Of a DNA stretch of 64,000 bases, positions 28,155 through 37,006 are shown one piece after another. Under the pieces are notes generated by a model. That model was not told the origin of the DNA, did no database searches, and worked only from the letters and a program-made list of their open reading frames with translations. Both the position numbers and the translations under genes were made by a program. This stretch comes from Pseudoalteromonas prydzensis (GTDB taxonomy: Bacteria; Pseudomonadota; Gammaproteobacteria; Enterobacterales; Alteromonadaceae): NCBI RefSeq assembly GCF_001661495.1, contig NZ_BDDT01000006.1, positions 1-64,000 of the forward strand, given 5' to 3'. Position 1 is the stretch's first letter. Each line of letters starts with the position of its first letter.

Positions 28155-29548
28155 TAACCTCGACCTCGGGCTTCAAGCCGCTGTTTAAATTCATCCATGA
28201 TGATCATATACAGCTCATCGCCCAGGTAGCCATCTTCAACTTTATGATCAATGCTTGGGTTATCGTTTACTTCAAGCACATAAGCACGGCCTTGATGCTC
28301 TTTTACATCAACGCCATACAAGCCTTTACCAACCGTTTTACAGGCTTTTAATGCCGCATCGAGCACCGCTTTTGGTAGCTCAAAGGTTGGCAGCGTTTCA
28401 AAACCACCAGAGAAAAACCGTTTCGCATCATGGTTGTATATTTGCCAATGATTTCGCGCCATTAAATAACGACATGCATAAATAGCACGACCATTTAGCA
28501 CCCCTACTCGCCAATCATACTCGGTATACATATACTCTTGAGCTAGCACTAAAGCGCTAAATTCAAACAACTCATTGAGTTTAGCAACCAACTCGGTGCG
28601 ATCCGCAACTTTATACACCCCCTTAGAAAACGATCCTTCCGGCATTTTTAGCACTAACGGATAGGTGAAGCTATCTTCAAGTTGAGTGATGGTTTCATCA
28701 CTTTGATCTGCCACCACCAAGGTTTTTAAACTCGGCACTTTTTGGTAATTAAACGCATCGTGTAAATACACTTTATTACAACAACGTAAAATAGACTCTG
28801 CGTCATCAATTACTACTAATCCTAAGCTCTGTGCTTTGCTTGCTAAACGATACGTTGGATGATCAATTGCTGTGGTTTGACGAATAAACAACGCATCAAA
28901 CTGAGCGATATTATCTATCTCATCAAAACTCAGTGCCTGCGCATGAATACCATGTTTACCGGCAGCTTTAATAAAGCGTGCAATCGCATCTTTATCACTT
29001 GGTGGTACTTTTTCATTGTGATCGACCAAAATTGCCATATCCCAACGAAAACGTTTTTGGGTGCTACTAATGCGCCACTGCGTTTGCGTAAACTCAGTTA
29101 GTTTAGCTACAAAGTCCTGGTGCTGTTGGTCATTCAATGACGCCAATGAACCTTGTTTTAATAGCCCTTGTTGATCAACAAATAAAATGGGTGCTGGGTA
29201 CTGTTTAAATACGGCTTTGGCTGCTTTACTTTGTAATTCATTAACTGCATGACCAAAGTATAAAGCATCAGTAAGCACGCCAATGTTGAGCATCAAAGTT
29301 TGCCCGCTGCGCAACGCATTTATGGTTTTAACACTCGGTAAAACTTGGTGTTTACGTGCTTCTGCAAGTAATGAGCAATAATAGCCTTTACTCAAGTATT
29401 GGCTTGAGTCGCATAAATTAATAATGCGCGTTTTTGGCTCATTATGCTTTGGATAATCTCGTAAGTAGGTATTGAAGGTAATTACGTTTTCGAATGAGTG
29501 AGCAAGTGACTGCTCGTTGTTATCAACCACAATCAAGGTTTTAAACAC
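28154..29548 (-). CDS. RimK-type ATP-grasp ligase
   Basis: A 464-residue cytoplasmic enzyme. The N-terminal 150 residues form a RimK-like pre-ATP-grasp region (SYLSKG-type and NEPKTRIINLCDSS). The ATP-grasp part follows: residues about 250-455 with YPLVLKMPEGSFSKGVYKV near 293 and, in the C-terminal part, RVGVLNGRAIYACRYLM and VDVKEHQGRAYVLEVNDNPSIDHKV with the metal-binding EVNDNP. It should join a carboxylate to an amine, as RimK adds glutamate to ribosomal protein S6, but is about 160 residues longer than RimK. It is the first gene of the pair with the GNAT-C39 protein and is transcribed from a region holding a large hairpin. Confidence 0.88.
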   Translation of the reverse strand: MFKTLIVVDNNEQSLAHSFENVITFNTYLRDYPKHNEPKTRIINLCDSSQYLSKGYYCSLLAEARKHQVLPSVKTINALRSGQTLMLNIGVLTDALYFGHAVNELQSKAAKAVFKQYPAPILFVDQQGLLKQGSLASLNDQQHQDFVAKLTEFTQTQWRISSTQKRFRWDMAILVDHNEKVPPSDKDAIARFIKAAGKHGIHAQALSFDEIDNIAQFDALFIRQTTAIDHPTYRLASKAQSLGLVVIDDAESILRCCNKVYLHDAFNYQKVPSLKTLVVADQSDETITQLEDSFTYPLVLKMPEGSFSKGVYKVADRTELVAKLNELFEFSALVLAQEYMYTEYDWRVGVLNGRAIYACRYLMARNHWQIYNHDAKRFFSGGFETLPTFELPKAVLDAALKACKTVGKGLYGVDVKEHQGRAYVLEVNDNPSIDHKVEDGYLGDELYMIIMDEFKQRLEARGRG

Positions 29549-29876
29549 GACTTTTCCTAAAATAAGTCAAAATAAAAATATATAAAAATCAATTTAAATA
29601 GAAACACCCATACTGCTAAGTAATAGTTGTGCATAACACATGTACTTAACAGGATGGGTGCTTTAGATTTAGCTACTGCTTAATCTACAGGTGATTTATA
29701 AAGGGTTTTTATTCGTCTTACCAACGAGTAATTTTTAGCGTTAGGATAAGTAAATTTAATCAATGACGTTACAATTAGAATATCTAAAAAAAACGCCTTT
29801 TAGAAAGTATCGAACCTCCATCTAAACCATTGAATATAATTGAATTTAAAAATGTATTGTAGCCGTAACTGATGGA
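29549..29876. repeat. Intergenic region with a 21-base imperfect inverted repeat
   Basis: No gene is seen in the 328 bases. The arms at 29602-29622 (AAACACCCATACTGCTAAGTA) and 29643-29664 are inverse complements at 19 of 21 positions, with a 20-base spacer. The structure lies upstream of the RimK-type gene and downstream of the GreA/B-like gene. It could be a terminator without T-tract, a leader hairpin of the rimK transcript or a small mobile remnant. The rest is AT-rich and featureless. Confidence 0.5.
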
Positions 29877-30356
29877 TTAAAGTAGGTTAATAATAGTCAA
29901 TTGTTGGCTTTTCCCGGCAATACTCAATGTCACCTTTTCATCGCATCGCTTATTTAATAGTGCTTTACCTAATGGCGCATGGGGAGTCAGTACTTGAACC
30001 TGATATTGCTTATGTTCGACAATTAATCCTCCAGCATTTGGCCCCATATAAAACCATGCCTGCGTCCCTGACTCATACTCAACACAGAGCAAAGCACCAA
30101 CAGTCACTTGGTCGCTGATAACTTCTTTAAAACTTTGTTCAAATTGTTGAATACTCAGATAACAATCGTTCACCCGTTGCGCCTGGCCTTGTGCTAAATA
30201 GGCTGCCTCCAAGCCAAGAGTGTCATATTTGTTTTCTGCGATATTCTCTTCATGAGTTGCTGTATCATGCGCTGTTTTGGCCGCCATTTTGGCCGTTTCT
30301 AACTGAGCGCCTAAAGCAAAACGTAAATGCTCTATAAAGTGGGTTTTATTGATCAT
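29877..30356 (-). CDS. GreA/GreB-family protein
   Basis: A 159-residue soluble protein. The C-terminal half (residues about 75-158) resembles the GreA/GreB C-terminal domain, which binds RNA polymerase near the secondary channel: VGALLCVEYESGTQAWFYMGPNAGG and TPHAPLGKALLNKRCDE. The N-terminal half is helical (AKMAAKTAHDTATHEENIAENKYDT) and could be the coiled coil. It has the conserved ENKYDT element but I could not see the two acidic tip residues of GreA with certainty. It may modulate transcription elongation or compete with GreA/B, as Rnk or Gfh proteins do. Monocistronic. Confidence 0.78.
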   Translation of the reverse strand: MINKTHFIEHLRFALGAQLETAKMAAKTAHDTATHEENIAENKYDTLGLEAAYLAQGQAQRVNDCYLSIQQFEQSFKEVISDQVTVGALLCVEYESGTQAWFYMGPNAGGLIVEHKQYQVQVLTPHAPLGKALLNKRCDEKVTLSIAGKSQQLTIINLL

Positions 30357-30410
30357 GTTATCTATTTCATCAGTAATAAAGGCAAAGGAATTAGTTGACG
30401 CTATTAGCGC

Positions 30411-31079
30411 TTATTTAGCAATCCATGGCGTCACTTTTAGCAATGGTGTAGAGATAGCAAATGCGGTTTTATCATCTTGCCATTGCTCATCGACACTGAC
30501 ATGACAAACCGATTCTTGACAGTCAAAAGCTGGATCAGCGATAGTCACAGGTGAAGTAAATGTCAGTACCACTCCTTTTTGCTCAGGTAATAAAAAGCTC
30601 ATTAATTTACTAACAAAAAATCCAGATAAGTTGGAGAGTAACTCATCAAACTCTTGGTCAAGCTGGTATAACTGATGCTTATTTAGATTACTGTTAGTGA
30701 ACTCGCGAGCTTCTATTTGCAGTTTTAACTGACAATCATGGTTTTCATTAAGTGGCTCAATCACAACCACAGCTTTGTTTGTATCAAGCTGTTTGTCGTA
30801 CGGTAATAATAACTGAGCTTGCTCTGTGTAATTGAGTGGAAATTCTTCTCGCTCAGTAATAATGCGGCCATTTTTAATTAAACATTCCTCATTAGTGGCT
30901 ATATCAGTGATATAAAAATTAACTTGGGCAAATTGAAAATCACCTTTATTAACCACTTTTAATCGGTCGTAAAAACCATCATAAGAAACCACAAATTCTT
31001 TTGCTTGAACACTAAAACTTGCCATAAATACAATGGCAACAGCCATCATATTGCTAACACAACGCACTGGATTATTCAT
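30411..31079 (-). CDS. Exported hypothetical protein
   Basis: A 222-residue protein with a signal peptide (MAVAIVFMASFSVQA, cleaved near residue 26). The mature part is beta-rich, with three cysteine-containing elements (NEECLIKNG, NHDCQLKLQ, and the DCQESVCHV pair near residue 190) that could form disulphides in the periplasm. No family is recognised with certainty; many proteins of this kind from the order are labelled DUF2987-like. The ATG at 31079 is chosen over the TTG one codon upstream. It overlaps the end of the Bax-type gene by eight bases and likely is translated from the same message. Confidence 0.7.
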   Translation of the reverse strand: MNNPVRCVSNMMAVAIVFMASFSVQAKEFVVSYDGFYDRLKVVNKGDFQFAQVNFYITDIATNEECLIKNGRIITEREEFPLNYTEQAQLLLPYDKQLDTNKAVVVIEPLNENHDCQLKLQIEAREFTNSNLNKHQLYQLDQEFDELLSNLSGFFVSKLMSFLLPEQKGVVLTFTSPVTIADPAFDCQESVCHVSVDEQWQDDKTAFAISTPLLKVTPWIAK

Positions 31080-31878
31080 CAAAGTAAGCTCTATTTTGGT
31101 TGATCATCTGATTTAGTTCTTCAATATACTCTTCACCGCGCTCAGAATATGAAGTCAATCCGTAGCTCAATTGAGTAGCTGTGATCGGTTTCTGTTGCTG
31201 ACGTAAATCGGCGCGAATATTGCGTAACTGTTTATAAGCTGCATGGGTATTAATGTTTTTGAAATATGAATTAACCGCTGCACGCACAGATTTAAACGCT
31301 GCAACTTCATGTTCTGCACCGCTGTTACGCCGATTCGGCACCATACCGCAGCCTTTGCTATAACACCATTGACCAAAAAAGTTTAAACCAATGCGAGCAA
31401 AACGTGAGGTTCCCCATGCAGATTCGTTGGCAGCTTGCATCAATGCCAATTCTTTGGGAATGATGTCAACCCGACGCAGCGCTTGCTTTAACGCTAAACT
31501 GTCTATGGTCGCTGGTAATTTATAACTATTTAAAATCGTTTTAACTTGTTTAGTTTGCGTACTACTTAGTGGCTCGTCATATTGCACCATCATCAACGCA
31601 ATTTCTAACGTAGCTCGCTGTTGTAAAATCTTCTTATTTTCAGCTTCAATATGTGGACGAATAAAGTCGAAAAACGCATGTTTTTTTTCTTTTACATCAG
31701 TAAAACTATTAAAATCAGGTAGTTTGACATTGTGTAAGGGTTTTTCTGGTTTTTTAATTGCGGGTTTGGTTGCAATTGTTTCATTATCAATTAATGAAGT
31801 CGATTTTTCTATGAATGGGTAACTCAACGCCCAGATAAAAAATAGGCTAACAATTAAACGAAAAAGGAACTTTAGCAT
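31072..31878 (-). CDS. Bax-type glucosaminidase-domain protein
   Basis: A 268-residue protein starting at the ATG at 31878 (MLKFLFRLIV, GAGAG upstream), anchored or exported through the N-terminal hydrophobic segment (FLFRLIVSLFFIWALSYPF). The C-terminal part (about 130-260) is the glucosaminidase fold of the Bax/FlgJ group: LALMQAANESAWGTSRFA carries the catalytic glutamate (ANESAWG), and NFFGQWCYSKGCGMVPNRR follows. It should cleave N-acetylglucosamine linkages of peptidoglycan. It is divergent from the dGTPase gene, and its stop overlaps the start of the exported hypothetical protein. Confidence 0.88.
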   Translation of the reverse strand: MLKFLFRLIVSLFFIWALSYPFIEKSTSLIDNETIATKPAIKKPEKPLHNVKLPDFNSFTDVKEKKHAFFDFIRPHIEAENKKILQQRATLEIALMMVQYDEPLSSTQTKQVKTILNSYKLPATIDSLALKQALRRVDIIPKELALMQAANESAWGTSRFARIGLNFFGQWCYSKGCGMVPNRRNSGAEHEVAAFKSVRAAVNSYFKNINTHAAYKQLRNIRADLRQQQKPITATQLSYGLTSYSERGEEYIEELNQMINQNRAYFDE

Positions 31879-32054
31879 GTATTCTCTCAAAAAAACTAAC
31901 ATATATGCATGGTCTATCCACATGCATGTGACTGGCCATTATACCTAACCACTCAAATAAAGGCGAATATCCACACCTGAATGATTTATAATCTAAAAAA
32001 ATCGGCTACAATTAAGCTCATATAAACCTTGAAGAAGTTTTGGATATTCATTTC

Positions 32055-33344
32055 ATGGAATTAGATTGGCAAAGTCGTATTATTGATCAAAAGAAACACC
32101 GCCCTAATGATAACCGCTCACCTTGGCAGGTGGATCGCTCCCGTATAATCCATGCAGCCGCATTTCGTCGTTTACAGGCAAAAACTCAAATAATGGGCAT
32201 TGGCTTAAATGATTTTCATCGCACACGGTTAACCCATTCGTTAGAAGTGTCACAAATTGGCAGTGGCTTACTTCGCCATCTAGAAAAACAACACCCTAAT
32301 TTTAACCATTTTCCCGATCCCAGTTTACTTGAAACACTGTGCTTAGCTCATGATATAGGTCACCCTCCTTATGGCCATGGTGGCGAAATTGCGCTTAATT
32401 ATATGATGCGAGATCATGGTGGCTTTGAAGGCAACGCGCAAACACTCCGAATTGTATCAAATCTTGAGCCATACAGTGATGGCCACGGTATGAACTTAAC
32501 GCGGCGTACTTTGCTTGGGTTTATCAAATACCCTGCTTTTATCGATGATTTATGGCACACCATACCCAATCACGAACCACAACGCGCTTATATCAAAGCG
32601 GATGACTGGCGACCAGCGAAAGGCCTTTATAGTGATGATAAAGCGACGTTCGACTGGATCATAGCCCCACTCACTCCCGCTGATAAACAGCGCTTAGGCC
32701 ACTTTAAAGCAATTGATGAGTTTCGCTCTAAAACCAGCTTTAAATCCCTCGATGCTGCCATTATGGAACTTGCCGATGATATTGCTTATGCAGTGCATGA
32801 TCTTGAAGATGCCATTGCAACGGAGCAAATCACCCTTAAAGAATGGCAAAATCACGCTTTGCCTGCACTTGCCCACGTTGAGTGTGAATGGTTAATACAC
32901 AGCAAAATAACCGAGCGGCTATTTTTAGGCAGCGAAGCACAACGAAAAGATGTGATTGGTGAATTAGTAAACTTGTTTATTACTCAATCATCTATTACAC
33001 ATACTGAGTGTGTATTTGATAGTCCAATTTTAAATTTCACTGTGGTATTGCCTGAAAGTTACCAGCAGCTACTCGATGCACTAAAGTCATTCATTTATCA
33101 ACGACTGATACGCGCATCACATATGCAGCAAATTGAATTTAAAGGGCAAAAATTAATCATTGAATTATTTGAAGCATTTGCCTGTGAGCCCTTACGGCTA
33201 TTGCCCGAAACAACGGCGAACATATTTCGTCAAGTACAACAACAAAACGGCAATACGCAACGTGTTATTTGTGATTACCTAAGTGGTATGACAGACGAAT
33301 ATGCGTTTAAAACGCATCAACGTCTGTTTTCAAGTAATAATTAA
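32055..33344 (+). CDS. dgt: dGTPase-family HD phosphohydrolase
   Basis: A 429-residue cytoplasmic enzyme with an HD domain. The motif RTRLTHSLEVSQIG near residue 61 and the HD pair LAHDIGHPPYGHGGE near 103 give the metal ligands H..HD, and D in ADDIAYAVHDLED near 240. Family members split dGTP into deoxyguanosine and triphosphate. Related proteins have been shown to protect against phages by depleting dGTP, and this subfamily is annotated as anti-phage, so a defence role is possible, not proven. I prefer the ATG at 32055 (MELDWQSR) to the TTG at 32040 because homologues begin there. Divergent from the Bax-type gene. Confidence 0.88.
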   Translation: MELDWQSRIIDQKKHRPNDNRSPWQVDRSRIIHAAAFRRLQAKTQIMGIGLNDFHRTRLTHSLEVSQIGSGLLRHLEKQHPNFNHFPDPSLLETLCLAHDIGHPPYGHGGEIALNYMMRDHGGFEGNAQTLRIVSNLEPYSDGHGMNLTRRTLLGFIKYPAFIDDLWHTIPNHEPQRAYIKADDWRPAKGLYSDDKATFDWIIAPLTPADKQRLGHFKAIDEFRSKTSFKSLDAAIMELADDIAYAVHDLEDAIATEQITLKEWQNHALPALAHVECEWLIHSKITERLFLGSEAQRKDVIGELVNLFITQSSITHTECVFDSPILNFTVVLPESYQQLLDALKSFIYQRLIRASHMQQIEFKGQKLIIELFEAFACEPLRLLPETTANIFRQVQQQNGNTQRVICDYLSGMTDEYAFKTHQRLFSSNN

Positions 33345-33434
33345 AAACTCACCGTACCTAAAGCTATACATTGTTTTTAGCTTGGTCTAGCATTAGGTCG
33401 ATATTTAGAAACTGCAATAATCAAGGATTGTATA

Positions 33435-34529
33435 ATGAAACTATTGCCTATAGCGCTAGCTATCGCATCAATAAGCACTTTTACTTGTTTTGCGAAAGAA
33501 CAAACACCAGACGTTTTTTTGGATGAACAACACGCTGTAGTAAAAGATACCGAAAAATACGACTGGGTAAGATTAACATCTGGAGAGTGGCTAAAAGGCG
33601 AGATCACTGCCTATTACGATAAGCAGCTTGAGTTTGAAAGTGATGTACTCGATACCTTAATGATTGATCGTGATGATATCTACATGGTTATTTCTGGTCG
33701 TAACCATGCCGTTAGATTCAATGACGGTACCGTACTCGAAGGCCCACTTAATATCTCTGGTGGCTATGTGATGGTCGGCATGGGCCGCCCAGATCAATAC
33801 AAATACAGTGATTTAGTCTCGGTTGCACCCACTGCTGATTCGGCTTTAAGTGCGTGGAGTATAAAGGTGGGTATAGGTGCAAATATAAGTAAAGGTAACA
33901 CTGAACAAACCGAATACTCCGCGTCGGTGGATATTAAGCGTAGAACTGCCACAAATCGACTATTAATAAACGCCTTGGCAGATAGAACCACTAACGACAG
34001 TGAAATTACCGAAAACAATATGAGAGCCAGCGGCACATTTGACTGGTTTTATACTCAATCACTTTACTTTAGACCGATATCTTTTGACTACTTCCGTGAC
34101 CCGTTTCAAAATATTGCACACAAATATACAATTGGTGCCGGTATCGGTTATTACATAATTGATACAGATAAAACCGAGTGGGATATTGGTATGGGTCCTT
34201 CTTATCAGCACACCGAGTTTGATGCTGTTCAAGAAGGCTCTGATACAGAAAACTCCTCGAATTCATTTTATTTAGAATCGCATTATGAATACGAACTAAC
34301 CTCAGACATAGACCTTTCGTTTGACTATAAATTTACTTTTGCTGAAACAGCTGCTGGGGGAAATGCTCAGGCAGCTAAAGCCGGTGCTTCATTTGATATA
34401 ACCGACGACATCGATTTTGACGTTTCATTTGTTTGGGATCATTTAAAATCGCCCATCGCTAATTCGGATGGCACTATCCCAGAAAATGATGACTACAAAA
34501 TGGTCGTTCAGTTAGGTATAGAACTTTAA
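33435..34529 (+). CDS. DUF481 outer-membrane beta-barrel protein (YdiY-like)
   Basis: A 364-residue exported protein: signal peptide MKLLPIALAIASISTFTCFA, then an N-terminal domain (residues about 30-130) with the WVRLTSGEWLKGE-type motif and an IMPDUF-like beta domain, then a C-terminal barrel from about 140 on. The DUF481 pattern appears as the region GIGANISKGNTEQTEYSAS near 140 and alternating strands that end in VVQLGIEL. The C-terminal residue is hydrophobic (L), as in many OMPs. Role unknown. The next gene starts 10 bases on, so it heads an operon with a DcaP-type porin and an exported glutaminase. A ribosome-binding AGGA precedes the ATG. Confidence 0.82.
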   Translation: MKLLPIALAIASISTFTCFAKEQTPDVFLDEQHAVVKDTEKYDWVRLTSGEWLKGEITAYYDKQLEFESDVLDTLMIDRDDIYMVISGRNHAVRFNDGTVLEGPLNISGGYVMVGMGRPDQYKYSDLVSVAPTADSALSAWSIKVGIGANISKGNTEQTEYSASVDIKRRTATNRLLINALADRTTNDSEITENNMRASGTFDWFYTQSLYFRPISFDYFRDPFQNIAHKYTIGAGIGYYIIDTDKTEWDIGMGPSYQHTEFDAVQEGSDTENSSNSFYLESHYEYELTSDIDLSFDYKFTFAETAAGGNAQAAKAGASFDITDDIDFDVSFVWDHLKSPIANSDGTIPENDDYKMVVQLGIEL

Positions 34530-34539
34530 GGATATGCCG

Positions 34540-35937
34540 ATGAGAATATTTCGTCGTTCAGTTTGTAGTAGTGCAATCGTAGCCATTTTATACTTACAAC
34601 CTGCATTGGCCAATGAGACAGATAAACGCCTCGATAGACTAGAAAAACGTTTAGCTGAACTTGAACAGCAAGTCGCGCAAAAAGACCGTAAAATTGAGCA
34701 GTTAGAGCGAGAAACCATGGTCTCTGCACGCATTGCAGATAAAGCGGCAGAAGTGGCGATTTCATCGGCATTATCCGCACGCATTTTAGAAAGGCCTAGC
34801 TACCAATTTGACGCACCAGATAAAAGTATTCAATTAACTAACTCTGACACAACTTTGCAAATTAGCGGGCAAATTTGGTTAGATGCAATCTACAACAGTG
34901 GTGAAATGACCAATAGAGCGGGTTTTCAACCCTCCTCTATTGCCTATGACAAAGGCACAACACAGGATAAAACAACGCTTAGCGCAGGCCAATCCAATTT
35001 ATCTATTAACAGTTCCACCCCCACTCAATATGGTGCAATGACCACCCGCTTAGGTGTTGACCTGTTTGACTCACAAGGTAATGCTAAATTTAACCTTACC
35101 CATTTATGGGGGGAGCTCGGAAATTGGGGAGCTGGACAAACGTTTTCTGGTTTTATGGATATAGATGCGTTCCCAAATATCATGGATTATTGGGGACCAA
35201 ATTCAGTGGTATTTGCTCGCCAGCCGCAGCTGCGCTATAACCTGTATACCAACGCTGATGATAAGTTCATGTTCACCATTGAAAAGTCAGATGCTGATTT
35301 AGCCTTGCCTAATTTTGTAACTGGTAATGACTTTTTATACATAGAACAAAATGACTTACCTGATATTACCGCCAGTTACATCAATGGCTTTGCAAAAGGC
35401 TACATAAAATCATCAATTATTTTACGTCAACTTGGCTATGAAACCAGTAGCAGCGATGACAAAGTGGTTGGCTGGGGTATTAACGTCTCGGGTAAATACG
35501 CCATAGACCGCAAAAACACACTAAAATATCAGCTTACTCATGGCGAAGGGATCGGCCGCTACGTCAACGATGCGTGCTGCAGTTATTATGCAGATGGCAC
35601 GGCTGATGGTGTTGCAACAGGTGGCAGTGATGCAGGTATCGATATTAATGGCAAGCTGCAGGCAATCCCAATCACCGTTGGCTACGCCTATTTAGATCAC
35701 CAATGGAGTGACAAATACACCAGCTCTATCGGCTTTGGCTACGTTGATATTGATAATATTACATCGCAACGCAGCCGTGCACTTAGTAATTCACTCTATT
35801 CAAACGTAAATGTTGTTTGGAACCCCACTGTAATGTCGCGAGTCGGTGTTGAGTTACAATACGGTAAAGTTACAAGTTTTGGTAATGAAGATGCTGATAA
35901 CGTCAGGCTACAAACATCTATTGGTTTTAAATATTAA
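34540..35937 (+). CDS. DcaP-type outer-membrane porin
   Basis: A 465-residue exported protein: signal peptide (SSAIVAILYLQPALA) and then a long charged coiled coil (LDRLEKRLAELEQQVAQKD, about residues 27-70) that would stand in the periplasm. A beta-barrel from about 95 follows. The conserved TTLQISGQIWLDA near residue 108 and the closing TSIGFKY with terminal aromatic residue fit the DcaP trimeric porins, which take up small anionic solutes such as dicarboxylates or dipeptides. The start is taken as the second ATG (34540) because AAGGA stands seven bases before it. It is the middle gene of a three-gene operon. Confidence 0.82.
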   Translation: MRIFRRSVCSSAIVAILYLQPALANETDKRLDRLEKRLAELEQQVAQKDRKIEQLERETMVSARIADKAAEVAISSALSARILERPSYQFDAPDKSIQLTNSDTTLQISGQIWLDAIYNSGEMTNRAGFQPSSIAYDKGTTQDKTTLSAGQSNLSINSSTPTQYGAMTTRLGVDLFDSQGNAKFNLTHLWGELGNWGAGQTFSGFMDIDAFPNIMDYWGPNSVVFARQPQLRYNLYTNADDKFMFTIEKSDADLALPNFVTGNDFLYIEQNDLPDITASYINGFAKGYIKSSIILRQLGYETSSSDDKVVGWGINVSGKYAIDRKNTLKYQLTHGEGIGRYVNDACCSYYADGTADGVATGGSDAGIDINGKLQAIPITVGYAYLDHQWSDKYTSSIGFGYVDIDNITSQRSRALSNSLYSNVNVVWNPTVMSRVGVELQYGKVTSFGNEDADNVRLQTSIGFKY

Positions 35938-35949
35938 TAAGGAACTACC

Positions 35950-36948
35950 ATGACAAAAACATTGCAAGCCTGTTTGATAGCCCTGTCAGTAGTTTTAGTA
36001 ACACCTAGTTATGCTAAAACCCCTCCTTCAGAGTCGCAATTTGAACAGGTTCTCAGTACAGCACATGCTTTATATAAAGATGTACAAGAAGGCGCAAATG
36101 CAGATTACATTCCTGCTCTAGCTAAGGTCGATTCCAACCTGTTTGGTATTGCCTTAGTAACGGCAAAAGGCAAAGTGTATAGCAAAGGTGATGTTGATAC
36201 GGAGTTTTCAATTCAGTCAATTTCCAAAGTATTTACGCTCTCATTAGCAATGGAGCAGCAAGGCGCGGATGCTATCCAAGAAAAAATTGGCGTAAATGCA
36301 ACAGGCCTGCCATTTAATTCAGTGACGGCGATCGAACTTAATCAAGCACGCGCAGTAAACCCTTTAGTTAACGCAGGTGCTATGGCGACTGTCAGCTTAC
36401 TCGATGGCGATACAGATAAACAAAAATGGGAGTCAATTTCGCATTGGTATAATGATTTTGCAAATCGAAAGTTGACAGTGCTCGATGATATTTATCAGTC
36501 AGAATCAGCAAGCAACGGCCACAATCGTGCTATTGCTGAATTATTAAAATCATACGATCGTTTTTATGCTGACGTTGATTTAGCGCTTGATGTATACACT
36601 CGCCAGTGCTCTGTGGGAGTCACCACAAAAGATTTAGCAATGATGGCCTCGGTGCTGGCAAATGCAGGCGTACACCCTATCACGGGTAAAAAACTGATGG
36701 AGCCAGAGAATGTATCCCGTGTATTAGCGGTAATGACCACCGCGGGACTATATGAAACCAGCGGTGATTGGGCATATCAAGTGGGTCTGCCAGCAAAAAG
36801 TGGCGTTGGTGGTGGGATCATCGCAGTCGTACCAGGTAAATTCGCCATTGCGGTATTTTCACCAAAATTAGATAAAGCAGGTAACAGTGTGCGAGCACAA
36901 CTTGCTATAGATTATATTGCTGAAAAAGCAGACGTAACAATCTTTTAA
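35950..36948 (+). CDS. glsA: Glutaminase A, exported form
   Basis: A 332-residue enzyme of the serine beta-lactamase-like fold that hydrolyses glutamine to glutamate and ammonium. The SxxK motif is in IQSISKVFTL near residue 94, NPLVNAGAM near 142, and the later motifs are SVGVTTKDLAMMASVLANAGV near 225 and KSGVGGGI near 285. It carries a signal peptide (QACLIALSVVLVTPSYA), so it would act in the periplasm, whereas most GlsA are cytoplasmic. It follows a porin gene by 12 bases, suggesting a system that brings in peptides or glutamine and deamidates it in the periplasm. A gdhA gene elsewhere in the window could use or recycle the ammonium, but that is only inference. Confidence 0.9.
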   Translation: MTKTLQACLIALSVVLVTPSYAKTPPSESQFEQVLSTAHALYKDVQEGANADYIPALAKVDSNLFGIALVTAKGKVYSKGDVDTEFSIQSISKVFTLSLAMEQQGADAIQEKIGVNATGLPFNSVTAIELNQARAVNPLVNAGAMATVSLLDGDTDKQKWESISHWYNDFANRKLTVLDDIYQSESASNGHNRAIAELLKSYDRFYADVDLALDVYTRQCSVGVTTKDLAMMASVLANAGVHPITGKKLMEPENVSRVLAVMTTAGLYETSGDWAYQVGLPAKSGVGGGIIAVVPGKFAIAVFSPKLDKAGNSVRAQLAIDYIAEKADVTIF

Positions 36949-36962
36949 GCGATACAAACAAC

Positions 36963-36995
36963 AATGCCGCAGTAATTATTGCTGCGGCATTTTTA
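36963..36995 (+). terminator. Terminator after glsA
   Basis: AATGCCGCAG and CTGCGGCATT form a ten-pair stem with a nine-base loop and a TTTTA tail; it closes the porin operon. Confidence 0.88.
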
Positions 36996-37006
36996 TTTAT
37001 ACTTAT

